64,000 nt of DNA from Serratia fonticola (GCF_006715025.1 NZ_VFMK01000001.1:744001-808000); one strand, 5' to 3'; shown: positions 53,444-62,442, counted from the first letter of the stretch. Notes: generated by a model not told the origin, from the sequence alone. Program-made: numbers and translations.

Positions 53444-53640
53444 CCCTCTCCCACAGGGAGAGGGGACAGTCCATACCACAACTTAACTGCGACATTCCTC
53501 CTTTACTCCCACTATTACATACCAGCTTTAACCCCATACCCGTCCTTAACATTCCCCTGTCACAGATTATCTCCTGCACTTGCCAATAGTGCCGATAGGC
53601 TCCCTCGCATTAAAGGAGAGGGTTGGGTGAGGGGCCAAAC
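53444..53640. repeat. REP-like element between bfr and rpsJ
   Basis: CCCTCTCCC-ACA-GGGAGAGGG (53444-53464) is a perfect 9-bp hairpin. GGAGAGGGTTGGGTGAGGGG near 53614-53633 repeats its right arm. The arrangement looks like two REP-type units flanking a spacer. No gene is seen in 53433-53894 apart from this element and the S10 leader. Confidence 0.5.
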
Positions 53641-53682
53641 TCATTAAATACCACTCATTGTGCGCATATTTCCATCCGTAGC

Positions 53683-53710
53683 TTGCAACCTGGCCTGGTT
53701 TGCGTATAAT
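53683..53710 (+). promoter_or_regulatory. S10 operon promoter
   Basis: TTGCAA (53683-53688), 16 bp, TATAAT (53705-53710), followed by a GC-rich start region (GCGCGGGC). The transcript start is expected near 53717. Confidence 0.85.
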
Positions 53711-53716
53711 GCGCGG

Positions 53717-53894
53717 GCTTACCTAATCTTGGTAAGCCTGATTTTAGCGAATCAGTCGACTGGCAGGCCTATTTTGCCTTTCGAACAATACTCCCGATAT
53801 GGGGGTTATATGTTGACGATTACACTCCCCCATCAATCGAAATGGGTGTGAGGAGTAATTATTTACGTTTATAAATAATTGGAGCTCTGGTCTC
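53717..53894 (+). promoter_or_regulatory. S10 leader (L4-responsive attenuator region)
   Basis: About 178 bases of leader precede rpsJ. Hairpins CTTACC-TAATCTT-GGTAAG near 53719 and ATGGGGG...CCCCCAT (53799-53805 with 53827-53833) are visible. In E. coli the leader of similar length binds L4 to stop transcription and translation of the operon. The same role is inferred. Confidence 0.7.
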
Positions 53895-54206
53895 ATGCAG
53901 AACCAAAGAATCCGTATCCGCCTGAAAGCGTTTGATCATCGTCTGATCGATCAATCAACCGCGGAAATCGTCGAGACTGCCAAGCGCACTGGTGCGCAAG
54001 TCCGTGGTCCGATCCCGCTGCCAACTCGCAAAGAGCGCTTTACCGTTCTGATCTCTCCGCACGTCAACAAAGATGCGCGTGATCAGTACGAGATCCGCAC
54101 TCACAAGCGTCTGGTTGACATCGTTGAGCCAACCGAGAAAACCGTTGATGCTCTGATGCGTCTGGATCTGGCTGCCGGTGTAGACGTGCAGATCAGCCTG
54201 GGTTAA
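53895..54206 (+). CDS. rpsJ: 30S ribosomal protein S10
   Basis: S10 (103 residues) is in the 30S head and, as NusE, in antitermination complexes. It starts [20 protein letters not shown] and is collinear with E. coli. First gene of the S10 operon, preceded by the L4-controlled leader. Confidence 0.98.
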
Positions 54207-54238
54207 TCAGGTCATTGAGCGATTGAGAGGTTGAAACA

Positions 54239-54868
54239 ATGATTGGTTTAGTCGGTAAAAAAGTGGGTATGACGCGTATCTTCACTGAAGATGGCGTTTC
54301 TATCCCAGTAACCGTGATTGAAATTGAAGCGAACCGCGTGACTCAGGTTAAAGACCTGGACAACGACGGGTACCGTGCCATTCAGGTCACTACCGGTAGC
54401 AAAAAAGCTAACCGTGTGACCAAACCGGAAGCGGGTCATTTCGCTAAAGCTGGCGTTGAAGCTGGCCGTGGTCTGTGGGAATTCCGCCTTGAAGAAGGTC
54501 AAGAGTTCACTGCAGGTCAAGAAATCAGCGTAGAAATCTTCGCTGACGTTAAAAAAGTCGATGTTACCGGTACTTCTAAAGGTAAAGGTTTTGCTGGCAC
54601 TGTTAAGCGCTGGAACTTCCGTACCCAAGATGCTACCCACGGTAACTCCTTGTCTCACCGTGTTCCGGGTTCTATCGGTCAGAACCAGACTCCGGGCAAA
54701 GTGTTCAAAGGCAAGAAAATGGCTGGCCACCTGGGTGACGAGCGTGTAACCGTTCAAAGCCTGGACGTAGTACGTGTTGACGCTGAGCGCAACCTGCTGC
54801 TGGTTAAGGGTGCTGTACCGGGCGCAACCGGTGGCAACCTGATCGTTAAACCAGCTGTGAAGGCGTAA
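54239..54868 (+). CDS. rplC: 50S ribosomal protein L3
   Basis: L3 (209 residues) starts MIGLVGKKVGMTRIF, contains the central extension GTVKRWNFRTQDATHGNSLSH with the Gln that is methylated by PrmB in relatives, and lies 32 bp after rpsJ. Confidence 0.98.
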   Translation: MIGLVGKKVGMTRIFTEDGVSIPVTVIEIEANRVTQVKDLDNDGYRAIQVTTGSKKANRVTKPEAGHFAKAGVEAGRGLWEFRLEEGQEFTAGQEISVEIFADVKKVDVTGTSKGKGFAGTVKRWNFRTQDATHGNSLSHRVPGSIGQNQTPGKVFKGKKMAGHLGDERVTVQSLDVVRVDAERNLLLVKGAVPGATGGNLIVKPAVKA

Positions 54869-54878
54869 GGGGATAGCA

Positions 54879-55484
54879 ATGGAATTAGTATTGAAAGACG
54901 CGCAAAGCGCGCTGACTGTTTCCGAAACTACCTTCGGTCGTGATTTCAACGAAGCGCTGGTACACCAGGTTGTTGTTGCTTATGCAGCAGGTGCCCGTCA
55001 AGGTACCCGTGCTCAGAAGACCCGTGCTGAAGTGACTGGTTCCGGTAAAAAACCGTGGCGCCAGAAAGGTACTGGCCGTGCGCGTTCAGGTTCTGTAAAG
55101 AGCCCGATCTGGCGTTCTGGTGGTGTGACCTTCGCTGCCAAGCCACAAGACCACAGTCAGAAAGTAAACAAAAAGATGTACCGCGGCGCGCTGAAAAGCA
55201 TCCTGTCCGAACTGGTACGTCAAGATCGTCTGATCGTTGTCGAGAAGTTCTCTGTAGAAGCGCCTAAAACTAAGCTGCTGGCACAGAAACTGAAAGATAT
55301 GGCGCTGGAAGATGTGCTGATCGTGACCGGTGAACTGGATGAAAATCTGTTCCTGGCTGCGCGTAACCTGTACAAGGTTGACGTGCGCGATGTAGCGGGT
55401 ATCGACCCAGTTAGCCTGATCGCCTTCGACAAAGTGGTTATGACTGCTGATGCTGTGAAGCAAGTTGAGGAGATGCTGGCATGA
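54879..55484 (+). CDS. rplD: 50S ribosomal protein L4 (operon autoregulator)
   Basis: L4 (201 residues) lines the peptide exit tunnel and represses the S10 operon by binding its leader. The tunnel loop GSGKKPWRQKGTGRARSGS (about 50-68) is intact, with no known macrolide-resistance insertions. It overlaps rplW by 4 bp (ATGA). Confidence 0.98.
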   Translation: MELVLKDAQSALTVSETTFGRDFNEALVHQVVVAYAAGARQGTRAQKTRAEVTGSGKKPWRQKGTGRARSGSVKSPIWRSGGVTFAAKPQDHSQKVNKKMYRGALKSILSELVRQDRLIVVEKFSVEAPKTKLLAQKLKDMALEDVLIVTGELDENLFLAARNLYKVDVRDVAGIDPVSLIAFDKVVMTADAVKQVEEMLA

Positions 55485-55783
55485 TCCGTGAAGAACGTTT
55501 GCTGAAAGTGCTGCGTGCACCGCACGTATCTGAAAAAGCATCAGCTGCGATGGAAAAAAGTAACACCATCGTTCTCAAAGTTGCCAAAGACGCGACCAAA
55601 GCAGAAATCAAAGCTGCAGTGCAGAAACTGTTTGAAGTCGAAGTCGAAGACGTGAACACCCTGTTGGTTAAAGGGAAAGTGAAACGTCACGGTCAGCGTG
55701 TTGGTCGTCGTAGCGACTGGAAAAAAGCTTACGTCACCCTGAAAGAAGGCCAGAATCTGGACTTCATCGGCGGCGCAGAGTAA
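55481..55783 (+). CDS. rplW: 50S ribosomal protein L23
   Basis: L23 (100 residues) surrounds the tunnel exit and docks trigger factor and SRP. It starts MIREERLLKVLRAPHVSEK and includes VKRHGQRVGRRSDWKKAYV. It overlaps rplD by 4 bp. Confidence 0.98.
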   Translation: MIREERLLKVLRAPHVSEKASAAMEKSNTIVLKVAKDATKAEIKAAVQKLFEVEVEDVNTLLVKGKVKRHGQRVGRRSDWKKAYVTLKEGQNLDFIGGAE

Positions 55784-55801
55784 GTCGGAGGAGTAAGAAC
55801 A

Positions 55802-56626
55802 ATGGCAATTGTTAAATGTAAACCTACATCTCCGGGTCGTCGCCACGTTGTTAAAGTGGTTAACCCTGAGCTGCACAAGGGTAAACCTTATGCCCCGCTG
55901 CTTGAGAAACTGAGCAAAAGCGGTGGTCGTAACAACAATGGCCGTATCACCACCCGTCATATCGGTGGTGGCCACAAGCAGCATTATCGTCTGGTTGACT
56001 TCAAACGCAACAAAGATGGTATCCCTGCTGTGGTTGAGCGTCTGGAGTACGATCCGAACCGTTCCGCGAACATCGCGCTGGTTCTGTACAAAGACGGCGA
56101 ACGCCGTTACATCCTGGCGCCGAAAGGCCTGAAAGCTGGTGACCAGATCCAATCTGGTGTTGATGCTGCAATCAAAGCGGGTAACACCCTGCCTATGCGC
56201 AACATCCCAGTAGGTTCAACGGTTCACAACGTAGAAATGAAACCAGGTAAAGGCGGCCAGATGGCACGTTCTGCTGGTGCCTACGTTCAGATCGTCGCAC
56301 GTGATGGTTCCTACGTAACTCTGCGTCTGCGCTCAGGCGAAATGCGTAAAGTTCCAGTTGATTGCCGCGCCACCCTGGGTGAAGTCGGTAACGCTGAACA
56401 TATGCTTCGCGTTCTGGGTAAAGCAGGTGCTGCACGTTGGCGTGGTGTTCGTCCTACCGTTCGCGGTACGGCGATGAACCCAGTCGATCACCCGCACGGT
56501 GGTGGTGAAGGTCGTAACTTTGGTAAGCACCCGGTAACTCCGTGGGGCGTTCAGACCAAAGGTAAGAAGACCCGTAGCAACAAGCGTACTGACAAGTTCA
56601 TCGTACGTCGCCGTAGTAAAAAATAA
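55802..56626 (+). CDS. rplB: 50S ribosomal protein L2
   Basis: L2 (274 residues) supports the peptidyl-transferase centre and subunit joining. It has HIGGGHKQHYRLVDFKR and the C-terminal NPVDHPHGGGEGRN with the conserved His. The end is basic (RSNKRTDKFIVRRRSKK). Confidence 0.98.
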   Translation: MAIVKCKPTSPGRRHVVKVVNPELHKGKPYAPLLEKLSKSGGRNNNGRITTRHIGGGHKQHYRLVDFKRNKDGIPAVVERLEYDPNRSANIALVLYKDGERRYILAPKGLKAGDQIQSGVDAAIKAGNTLPMRNIPVGSTVHNVEMKPGKGGQMARSAGAYVQIVARDGSYVTLRLRSGEMRKVPVDCRATLGEVGNAEHMLRVLGKAGAARWRGVRPTVRGTAMNPVDHPHGGGEGRNFGKHPVTPWGVQTKGKKTRSNKRTDKFIVRRRSKK

Positions 56627-56640
56627 TTAGAGGATAAGCC

Positions 56641-56919
56641 ATGCCACGTTCTCTCAAGAAAGGTCCTTTTATTGACCTGCACTTGCTGAAGAAGGTAGAG
56701 AAAGCGGTGGAAAGCGGTGACAAGAAGCCTTTGCGCACTTGGTCCCGTCGTTCAACGATCTTTCCTAACATGATCGGTTTGACCATCGCTGTCCATAATG
56801 GTCGTCAGCACGTACCAGTATTTGTTTCCGACGAAATGGTCGGTCACAAACTGGGTGAATTCGCGCCGACTCGTACTTATCGCGGCCATGCGGCTGATAA
56901 AAAAGCTAAAAAGCGCTAA
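56641..56919 (+). CDS. rpsS: 30S ribosomal protein S19
   Basis: S19 (92 residues) is in the 30S head. It starts MPRSLKKGPFIDLHLLKKVE and has VYVSD-like FVSDEMVGHKLGEFAPTR. It lies 14 bp after rplB. Confidence 0.98.
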   Translation: MPRSLKKGPFIDLHLLKKVEKAVESGDKKPLRTWSRRSTIFPNMIGLTIAVHNGRQHVPVFVSDEMVGHKLGEFAPTRTYRGHAADKKAKKR

Positions 56920-56933
56920 GGTAGGAGGAAGAG

Positions 56934-57266
56934 ATGGAAACTATCGCTAAACATCGCCACGCTCGTTCTTCTGCTCAGAAGGTTCGCCTTGTTGCAGACC
57001 TGATCCGCGGTAAGAAAGTGTCGCAAGCTCTGGAAACTCTGACCTACACCAACAAGAAAGCTGCTGGTCTGGTTAAGAAAGTGCTGGAGTCTGCCATTGC
57101 TAACGCAGAACACAACGATGGCGCTGACATCGATGATCTGAAAGTCGCGAAAATCTTCGTAGACGAAGGCCCAAGCATGAAGCGCATTATGCCGCGTGCA
57201 AAAGGTCGTGCAGATCGCATCCTGAAGCGCACCAGCCACATTACTGTGGTTGTGTCCGATCGCTGA
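56934..57266 (+). CDS. rplV: 50S ribosomal protein L22
   Basis: L22 (110 residues) contributes to the exit tunnel. It starts METIAKHRHARSSAQKVRLV, and the tunnel loop PSMKRIMPRAKGRADRILKR is intact, with no macrolide-resistance deletion. Confidence 0.98.
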   Translation: METIAKHRHARSSAQKVRLVADLIRGKKVSQALETLTYTNKKAAGLVKKVLESAIANAEHNDGADIDDLKVAKIFVDEGPSMKRIMPRAKGRADRILKRTSHITVVVSDR

Positions 57267-57283
57267 GACTCTGGAGACTAGCA

Positions 57284-57982
57284 ATGGGTCAGAAAGTACA
57301 TCCTAATGGTATTCGCCTGGGTATTGTCAAACCTTGGAACTCTACTTGGTATGCGAATACCAAAGAATTCGCTGACAACCTGGACAGCGACTTTAAAGTT
57401 CGCCAATTCTTGACTAAAGAACTGGCGAAAGCTTCCGTTTCTCGCATCGTTATCGAGCGTCCTGCGAAGAGCATCCGTGTGACTATTCACACCGCTCGTC
57501 CAGGCATCGTTATCGGCAAGAAAGGTGAAGATGTCGAAAAACTGCGTAAGGTCGTAGCGGATATCGCTGGCGTTCCTGCGCAGATTAACATCGCCGAAGT
57601 CCGTAAACCGGAACTGGACGCAAAATTGGTTGCTGACAGCATCACTTCACAGCTGGAACGTCGCGTTATGTTCCGTCGTGCTATGAAGCGTGCAGTACAG
57701 AACGCAATGCGTCTTGGCGCTAAAGGTATCAAAGTTGAAGTAAGCGGCCGTCTTGGCGGTGCTGAAATCGCGCGTACCGAATGGTACCGTGAAGGTCGTG
57801 TTCCATTGCACACACTGCGTGCGGATATCGATTACAACACATCTGAAGCGCACACCACTTATGGTGTAATCGGCGTTAAGGTATGGATCTTCAAAGGTGA
57901 GATCCTGGGTGGTATGGCTGCAGTTGAACAACCGGAACCGGCTGCTCAACCTAAAAAGCAGCAGCGTAAAGGCCGCAAGTAA
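57284..57982 (+). CDS. rpsC: 30S ribosomal protein S3
   Basis: S3 (232 residues) is at the mRNA entry site. It has a KH domain (GIVIGKKGEDVEKLRK, about 70-85) and a basic Gln/Lys-rich tail (AAQPKKQQRKGRK). It starts MGQKVHPNGIRLGI. Confidence 0.98.
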   Translation: MGQKVHPNGIRLGIVKPWNSTWYANTKEFADNLDSDFKVRQFLTKELAKASVSRIVIERPAKSIRVTIHTARPGIVIGKKGEDVEKLRKVVADIAGVPAQINIAEVRKPELDAKLVADSITSQLERRVMFRRAMKRAVQNAMRLGAKGIKVEVSGRLGGAEIARTEWYREGRVPLHTLRADIDYNTSEAHTTYGVIGVKVWIFKGEILGGMAAVEQPEPAAQPKKQQRKGRK

Positions 57983-57994
57983 GGAGAGTCGCTG

Positions 57995-58405
57995 ATGTTA
58001 CAACCAAAGCGTACAAAATTCCGTAAGGTGCACAAGGGCCGCAACCGTGGTCTGGCGCAAGGTACGGATGTTAGCTTCGGCACTTTCGGTCTGAAAGCTG
58101 TTGGCCGTGGCCGTCTGACTGCTCGTCAAATCGAAGCAGCTCGTCGTGCAATGACTCGTGCAGTTAAGCGTCAAGGTAAGATCTGGATCCGTGTATTCCC
58201 GGACAAACCGATCACCGAGAAGCCGCTTGAAGTGCGTATGGGTAAAGGTAAGGGTAACGTGGAGTATTGGGTTGCCCTGATCCAGCCTGGTAAAGTCCTG
58301 TACGAAATGGACGGTGTACCGGAAGAAGTCGCCCGTGAAGCGTTCAAGCTGGCAGCAGCGAAACTGCCGATCAAAACCACCTTTGTAACTAAGACGGTGA
58401 TGTAA
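57995..58405 (+). CDS. rplP: 50S ribosomal protein L16
   Basis: L16 (136 residues) helps bind A-site tRNA. It starts MLQPKRTKFRKVHKGRNRG and has the Arg of PrmC/YcfD-type modification sites in the conserved core. Its stop overlaps the rpmC start by one base. Confidence 0.98.
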   Translation: MLQPKRTKFRKVHKGRNRGLAQGTDVSFGTFGLKAVGRGRLTARQIEAARRAMTRAVKRQGKIWIRVFPDKPITEKPLEVRMGKGKGNVEYWVALIQPGKVLYEMDGVPEEVAREAFKLAAAKLPIKTTFVTKTVM

Positions 58406-58596
58406 TGAAAGCACAAGAGCTGCGTGAAAAAAGTGTTGAAGAGCTGAACACTGAGCTGCTCAACCTGCTGCGTGAGCAATTCAACTTACGCATGCAGGCG
58501 GCGAGTGGCCAACTGCAACAAACTCACCTGTTGAAACAAGTGCGTCGTAATGTCGCACGCGTTAAGACTTTACTGACTGAAAAGGCGGGTGCGTAA
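58405..58596 (+). CDS. rpmC: 50S ribosomal protein L29
   Basis: L29 (63 residues) is a two-helix protein near the tunnel exit: MKAQELREKSVEELNTEL at the start and VRRNVARVKTLLTEK at the end. Its ATG overlaps the rplP stop, and rpsQ follows directly after its own stop. Confidence 0.98.
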   Translation: MKAQELREKSVEELNTELLNLLREQFNLRMQAASGQLQQTHLLKQVRRNVARVKTLLTEKAGA

Positions 58597-58851
58597 ATGA
58601 CTGATATTATCCGTACTCTGCAAGGTCGTGTTGTTAGTGACAAAATGGAAAAATCCATGGTTGTTGCTATCGAACGTACGGTGAAGCACCCGATCTACGG
58701 GAAATTCATCAAACGTACGACTAAGCTGCACGTACATGACGAGAACAACGAATGTGGTATCGGCGACGTGGTGGAAATCCGCGAATGCCGTCCATTGTCC
58801 AAGACTAAGTCCTGGACGTTGGTTCGCGTTGTAGAGAAAGCGATTCTGTAA
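58597..58851 (+). CDS. rpsQ: 30S ribosomal protein S17
   Basis: S17 (84 residues) is an early 16S-binding protein with an OB fold: LQGRVVSDKMEKSMVVAIER and HDENNECGIGDVVEIRE. Last gene of the S10 operon; a terminator follows. Confidence 0.98.
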   Translation: MTDIIRTLQGRVVSDKMEKSMVVAIERTVKHPIYGKFIKRTTKLHVHDENNECGIGDVVEIRECRPLSKTKSWTLVRVVEKAIL

Positions 58852-58872
58852 TAGAGTAGCTGGCTCTAACTT

Positions 58873-58907
58873 AATAAACGGCTCAGAAAGTGAGCCGTTT
58901 ATTTTTT
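58873..58907 (+). terminator. Terminator at the end of the S10 operon
   Basis: AATAAACGGCTCA-GAAAG-TGAGCCGTTTATT is a perfect 13-bp stem running into a T-tract (58902-58907). It separates the S10 and spc operons. Confidence 0.88.
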
Positions 58908-58931
58908 CTACCCATACTTTGGAAGCGGTGT

Positions 58932-58937
58932 TATAAT
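58932..58937 (+). promoter_or_regulatory. spc operon promoter (-10)
   Basis: TATAAT inside GCGGTGTTATAATGCTGCG, a context very like the E. coli Pspc promoter. The -35 is poorly defined. The start would be near 58944, about 75 bases before rplN. Confidence 0.7.
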
Positions 58938-59017
58938 GCTGCGCCCTCGGTTATGGGGCTTTTCAACGACCTATTAATGGGTCCTAAAGTTGTAGTTGAC
59001 ATTAGCGGAGCACTAAC

Positions 59018-59389
59018 ATGATCCAAGAACAGACTATGCTGAACGTGGCCGACAACTCCGGTGCACGTCGCGTAATGTGTATCAAGGTTCTAGGTGGCTC
59101 GCACCGTCGCTACGCAGGCGTCGGCGACATCATCAAAATTACCATCAAGGAAGCAATTCCTCGCGGTAAGGTGAAGAAAGGCGATGTGCTGAAGGCGGTA
59201 GTGGTGCGCACCAAGAAGGGTGTACGTCGCCCGGACGGTTCTGTCATTCGCTTCGATGGTAATGCATGCGTTATTTTAAACAATAACAGCGAGCAACCTA
59301 TCGGTACGCGTATTTTTGGGCCGGTAACTCGTGAACTGCGTAATGAGAAGTTCATGAAAATTATCTCTCTGGCACCAGAAGTACTCTAA
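59018..59389 (+). CDS. rplN: 50S ribosomal protein L14
   Basis: L14 (123 residues) forms bridge B8 and starts the spc operon. It begins [19 protein letters not shown] and has [19 protein letters not shown]. Confidence 0.98.
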
Positions 59390-59399
59390 GGAGCGAACC

Positions 59400-59714
59400 A
59401 TGGCAGCGAAAATCCGTCGTGATGACGAAGTTATCGTGCTTACCGGGAAAGACAAAGGTAAACGCGGTAAAGTAAAAAATGTCCTGTCTGCTGGTAAGGT
59501 CATTGTTGAAGGTATCAACCTGGTTAAGAAACATCAGAAGCCTGTACCGGCTCTGAACCAACCAGGTGGCATTGTTGAAAAAGAAGCGGCTATTGCGGTT
59601 TCCAACATTGCGCTGTTCAACGCGGCTACTGGTAAGGCTGACCGTGTAGGCTTTAGATTCGAAGACGGCAAAAAAGTCCGTTTCTTCAAATCAAATAGCG
59701 AAACTATCAAGTAA
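59400..59714 (+). CDS. rplX: 50S ribosomal protein L24
   Basis: L24 (104 residues) is an assembly initiator with a KOW motif (DDEVIVLTGKDKGKRGKV, about 7-24). It lies 10 bp after rplN. Confidence 0.98.
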   Translation: MAAKIRRDDEVIVLTGKDKGKRGKVKNVLSAGKVIVEGINLVKKHQKPVPALNQPGGIVEKEAAIAVSNIALFNAATGKADRVGFRFEDGKKVRFFKSNSETIK

Positions 59715-59728
59715 TTTGGAGTATGACG

Positions 59729-60268
59729 ATGGCGAAACTGCATGATTACTACAAAGACGAGGTAGTCAAACAACTGATGTCTCAGTTTGATTACAACTCT
59801 GTCATGCAAGTCCCTCGGGTCGAGAAGATCACCCTGAATATGGGTGTTGGTGAAGCGATCGCTGATAAGAAACTGCTGGATAACGCAGCAGCTGACTTGG
59901 CAGCAATCTCCGGTCAAAAACCGTTGATCACCAAAGCACGCAAATCTGTTGCAGGCTTCAAAATCCGCCAGGGCTATCCGATCGGCTGTAAAGTAACTCT
60001 GCGTGGCGAACGCATGTGGGAGTTCTTTGAGCGTCTGATTTCCATTGCTGTTCCACGTATCCGTGACTTCCGTGGCCTGTCCGCCAAGTCATTCGATGGC
60101 CGTGGCAACTACAGCATGGGTGTGCGTGAGCAAATCATCTTCCCAGAAATCGACTACGACAAAGTCGATCGCGTTCGTGGCTTGGATATTACCATTACCA
60201 CTACTGCGAAATCTGATGATGAAGGCCGCGCACTGTTGGCTGCTTTTAACTTCCCGTTCCGCAAGTAA
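59729..60268 (+). CDS. rplE: 50S ribosomal protein L5
   Basis: L5 (179 residues) binds 5S rRNA. ATG 59729 gives MAKLHDYYKDEVVKQL as in the family; ATG 59723 is too close to the TTGGAG site. In E. coli the S8 repressor binds the message around the rplE start, and the sequence here is very similar. Confidence 0.98.
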   Translation: MAKLHDYYKDEVVKQLMSQFDYNSVMQVPRVEKITLNMGVGEAIADKKLLDNAAADLAAISGQKPLITKARKSVAGFKIRQGYPIGCKVTLRGERMWEFFERLISIAVPRIRDFRGLSAKSFDGRGNYSMGVREQIIFPEIDYDKVDRVRGLDITITTTAKSDDEGRALLAAFNFPFRK

Positions 60269-60281
60269 GGCAGGGTTACTG

Positions 60282-60587
60282 ATGGCTAAGCAATCAATGA
60301 AAGCACGCGAAGTCGTTCGCGTGAAACTGGCTGACAAGTACCGCGCTAAACGCGAGGAATTGAAAGCTATCATTTCTAGTGTGAACTCTTCCGACGAAGA
60401 TCGTTGGAATGCTGTTCTCAAGCTGCAGACTCTGCCGCGTGATTCCAGCCCGTCTCGTCAGCGTAAACGCTGCCGCCAAACTGGCCGTCCACATGGTTAT
60501 GTGGGCAAATTCGGGTTGAGCCGTATCAAGTTACGTGAAGCCGCTATGCGCGGTGAAGTACCTGGCTTGAAAAAGGCTAGCTGGTAA
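60282..60587 (+). CDS. rpsN: 30S ribosomal protein S14
   Basis: S14 (101 residues) starts MAKQSMKAREVVRVKLADKY and ends EVPGLKKASW. It is the zinc-free form: SRQRKRCRQTGRPHG has only one of the zinc-type cysteines. The open frame extends far upstream into rplE, but that part is not coding. Confidence 0.97.
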   Translation: MAKQSMKAREVVRVKLADKYRAKREELKAIISSVNSSDEDRWNAVLKLQTLPRDSSPSRQRKRCRQTGRPHGYVGKFGLSRIKLREAAMRGEVPGLKKASW

Positions 60588-60617
60588 TTACCAATTGAAT
60601 CACGGGAGTAAAGACAG

Positions 60618-61010
60618 ATGAGCATGCAAGATCCGATCGCGGATATGCTGACCCGTATCCGTAACGGTCAAGCCGCGAACAAAGTTGCGGTCACCATGCC
60701 TTCCTCCAAGCTGAAAGTGGCAATTGCCAACGTGCTGAAGGAAGAAGGTTTTATTGAAGATTTCAAAGTCGAAGGCGATGCCAAGCCTGTTCTGGAACTG
60801 GTACTCAAGTACTTCCAGGGCAAGGCAGTGGTAGAAAGCATTCAGCGTATCAGCCGTCCAGGTCTGCGCATCTATAAGAAAAAAGATGAGCTGCCAAAAG
60901 TTATGGCCGGTTTGGGTATCGCTGTCGTTTCTACCTCTAAAGGTGTTATGACCGATCGTGCAGCTCGCCAGGCTGGTCTTGGTGGCGAGATTATCTGCTA
61001 CGTAGCTTAA
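60618..61010 (+). CDS. rpsH: 30S ribosomal protein S8 (spc operon autoregulator)
   Basis: S8 (130 residues) binds 16S rRNA helix 21 and represses the spc operon. It starts MSMQDPIADMLTRIRNGQ and has the C-terminal STSKGVMTDRAARQAGLGGEIICYVA. Confidence 0.98.
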   Translation: MSMQDPIADMLTRIRNGQAANKVAVTMPSSKLKVAIANVLKEEGFIEDFKVEGDAKPVLELVLKYFQGKAVVESIQRISRPGLRIYKKKDELPKVMAGLGIAVVSTSKGVMTDRAARQAGLGGEIICYVA

Positions 61011-61024
61011 TTCGGGAGGAAAGA

Positions 61025-61558
61025 ATGTCTCGTGTTGCAAAAGCACCCGTCGTCATTCCTGCCGGCGTAGAGGTAAAACTCAACGGTCAGGTTATTTCGA
61101 TTAAGGGTAAGAACGGCGAGCTGACTCGTACAGTCCATGACGCCGTTGAAGTGAAGCAAGAAGCTAACGCACTGACTTTCGCGCCACGCGAAGGTTTTGT
61201 TAATGCATGGGCCCAAGCGGGTACTACGCGCGCTCTGCTGAACGCAATGGTTATCGGTGTTACCGAAGGCTTCACCAAGAAGCTTCAACTGGTAGGTGTT
61301 GGTTATCGTGCTGCTGTTAAAGGCAACGTGGTGAATTTAGCCCTGGGCTTCTCTCACCCAATCGATCACCAGCTGCCAGCAGGTATTACTGCTGAATGCC
61401 CAAGCCAAACTGAGATCGTGCTGAAAGGCGCTGATAAACAGGCTATTGGCCAGGTTGCTGCAGATCTGCGTGCCTACCGCCGTCCTGAGCCTTACAAAGG
61501 CAAGGGTGTCCGTTACGCCGACGAAGTCGTGCGTACCAAAGAGGCTAAGAAGAAGTAA
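61025..61558 (+). CDS. rplF: 50S ribosomal protein L6
   Basis: L6 (177 residues) has two similar domains and lies near the factor-binding site. It starts MSRVAKAPVVIPAGVEVKLN and ends with the PEPYKGKGVRYADE signature. Confidence 0.98.
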   Translation: MSRVAKAPVVIPAGVEVKLNGQVISIKGKNGELTRTVHDAVEVKQEANALTFAPREGFVNAWAQAGTTRALLNAMVIGVTEGFTKKLQLVGVGYRAAVKGNVVNLALGFSHPIDHQLPAGITAECPSQTEIVLKGADKQAIGQVAADLRAYRRPEPYKGKGVRYADEVVRTKEAKKK

Positions 61559-61567
61559 GGTAACACT

Positions 61568-61921
61568 ATGGATAAGAAATCTGCTCGTATCCGTCGTGCG
61601 ACCCGCGCACGCCGTAAGCTCAAAGAACTGGGTGCAACCCGCCTGGTGGTACATCGTACCCCGCGTCACATTTACGCACAGGTCATTGCTCCAAATGGTT
61701 CTGAAGTACTGGTAGCCGCTTCTACTGTAGAAAAAGCTATCACTGAGCAACTGAAGTACTCCGGTAACAAAGACGCAGCAGCAGCCGTAGGTAAAGCTCT
61801 GGCTGAGCGCGCGTTGGAAAAAGGGATTGCGAAAGTGTCCTTTGACCGTTCCGGTTTCCAATATCATGGTCGAGTCCAGGCACTGGCAGATGCTGCCCGT
61901 GAAGCTGGCCTTCAGTTCTAA
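61568..61921 (+). CDS. rplR: 50S ribosomal protein L18
   Basis: L18 (117 residues) carries 5S rRNA. It starts MDKKSARIRRATRARRKLK (basic) and ends FQYHGRVQALADAAREAGLQF. Confidence 0.98.
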   Translation: MDKKSARIRRATRARRKLKELGATRLVVHRTPRHIYAQVIAPNGSEVLVAASTVEKAITEQLKYSGNKDAAAAVGKALAERALEKGIAKVSFDRSGFQYHGRVQALADAAREAGLQF

Positions 61922-61935
61922 GGAAGAGGTTTAAG

Positions 61936-62436
61936 ATGGCTCACATCGAAAAACAAGCTGGCGAACTGCAGGAAAAGCTGATCGCGGTAAACCGCGTATC
62001 TAAAACCGTAAAAGGTGGCCGTATTTTCAGCTTTACCGCACTGACAGTCGTTGGTGATGGTAACGGTCGCGTTGGTTTTGGCTACGGCAAAGCACGCGAA
62101 GTTCCAGCAGCGATCCAGAAAGCGATGGAAAAAGCCCGTCGCAACATGATGAATGTCGCGCTGAACAGCGGCACCCTGCAGCATCCTGTTAAAGGTGCTC
62201 ATACGGGGTCTCGTGTGTTCATGCAGCCTGCTCACGAAGGTACCGGTATCATCGCGGGTGGTGCAATGCGCGCCGTTCTCGAAGTTGCTGGGGTGCACAA
62301 CGTATTGGCTAAAGCTTATGGTTCCACCAACCCGATCAACGTGGTTCGTGCAACTATCGATGCTTTGGCAAATATGAAGTCTCCTGAAATGGTCGCTGCC
62401 AAGCGTGGTAAATCCGTTGCAGACATTCTGGGGTAA
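61936..62436 (+). CDS. rpsE: 30S ribosomal protein S5
   Basis: S5 (166 residues) supports decoding accuracy. The conserved VNRVSKTVKGGRIFSFTAL (about 18-36) is intact; spectinomycin-resistance changes fall in this loop, and no change is seen. Confidence 0.98.
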   Translation: MAHIEKQAGELQEKLIAVNRVSKTVKGGRIFSFTALTVVGDGNGRVGFGYGKAREVPAAIQKAMEKARRNMMNVALNSGTLQHPVKGAHTGSRVFMQPAHEGTGIIAGGAMRAVLEVAGVHNVLAKAYGSTNPINVVRATIDALANMKSPEMVAAKRGKSVADILG

Positions 62437-62442
62437 TTGACC

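Noticed and set aside
54248..54949. Open frame antisense to rplC/rplD (233 codons)
   Set aside because: It results from the same codon bias in ribosomal protein genes, and has no ribosome site or family match.
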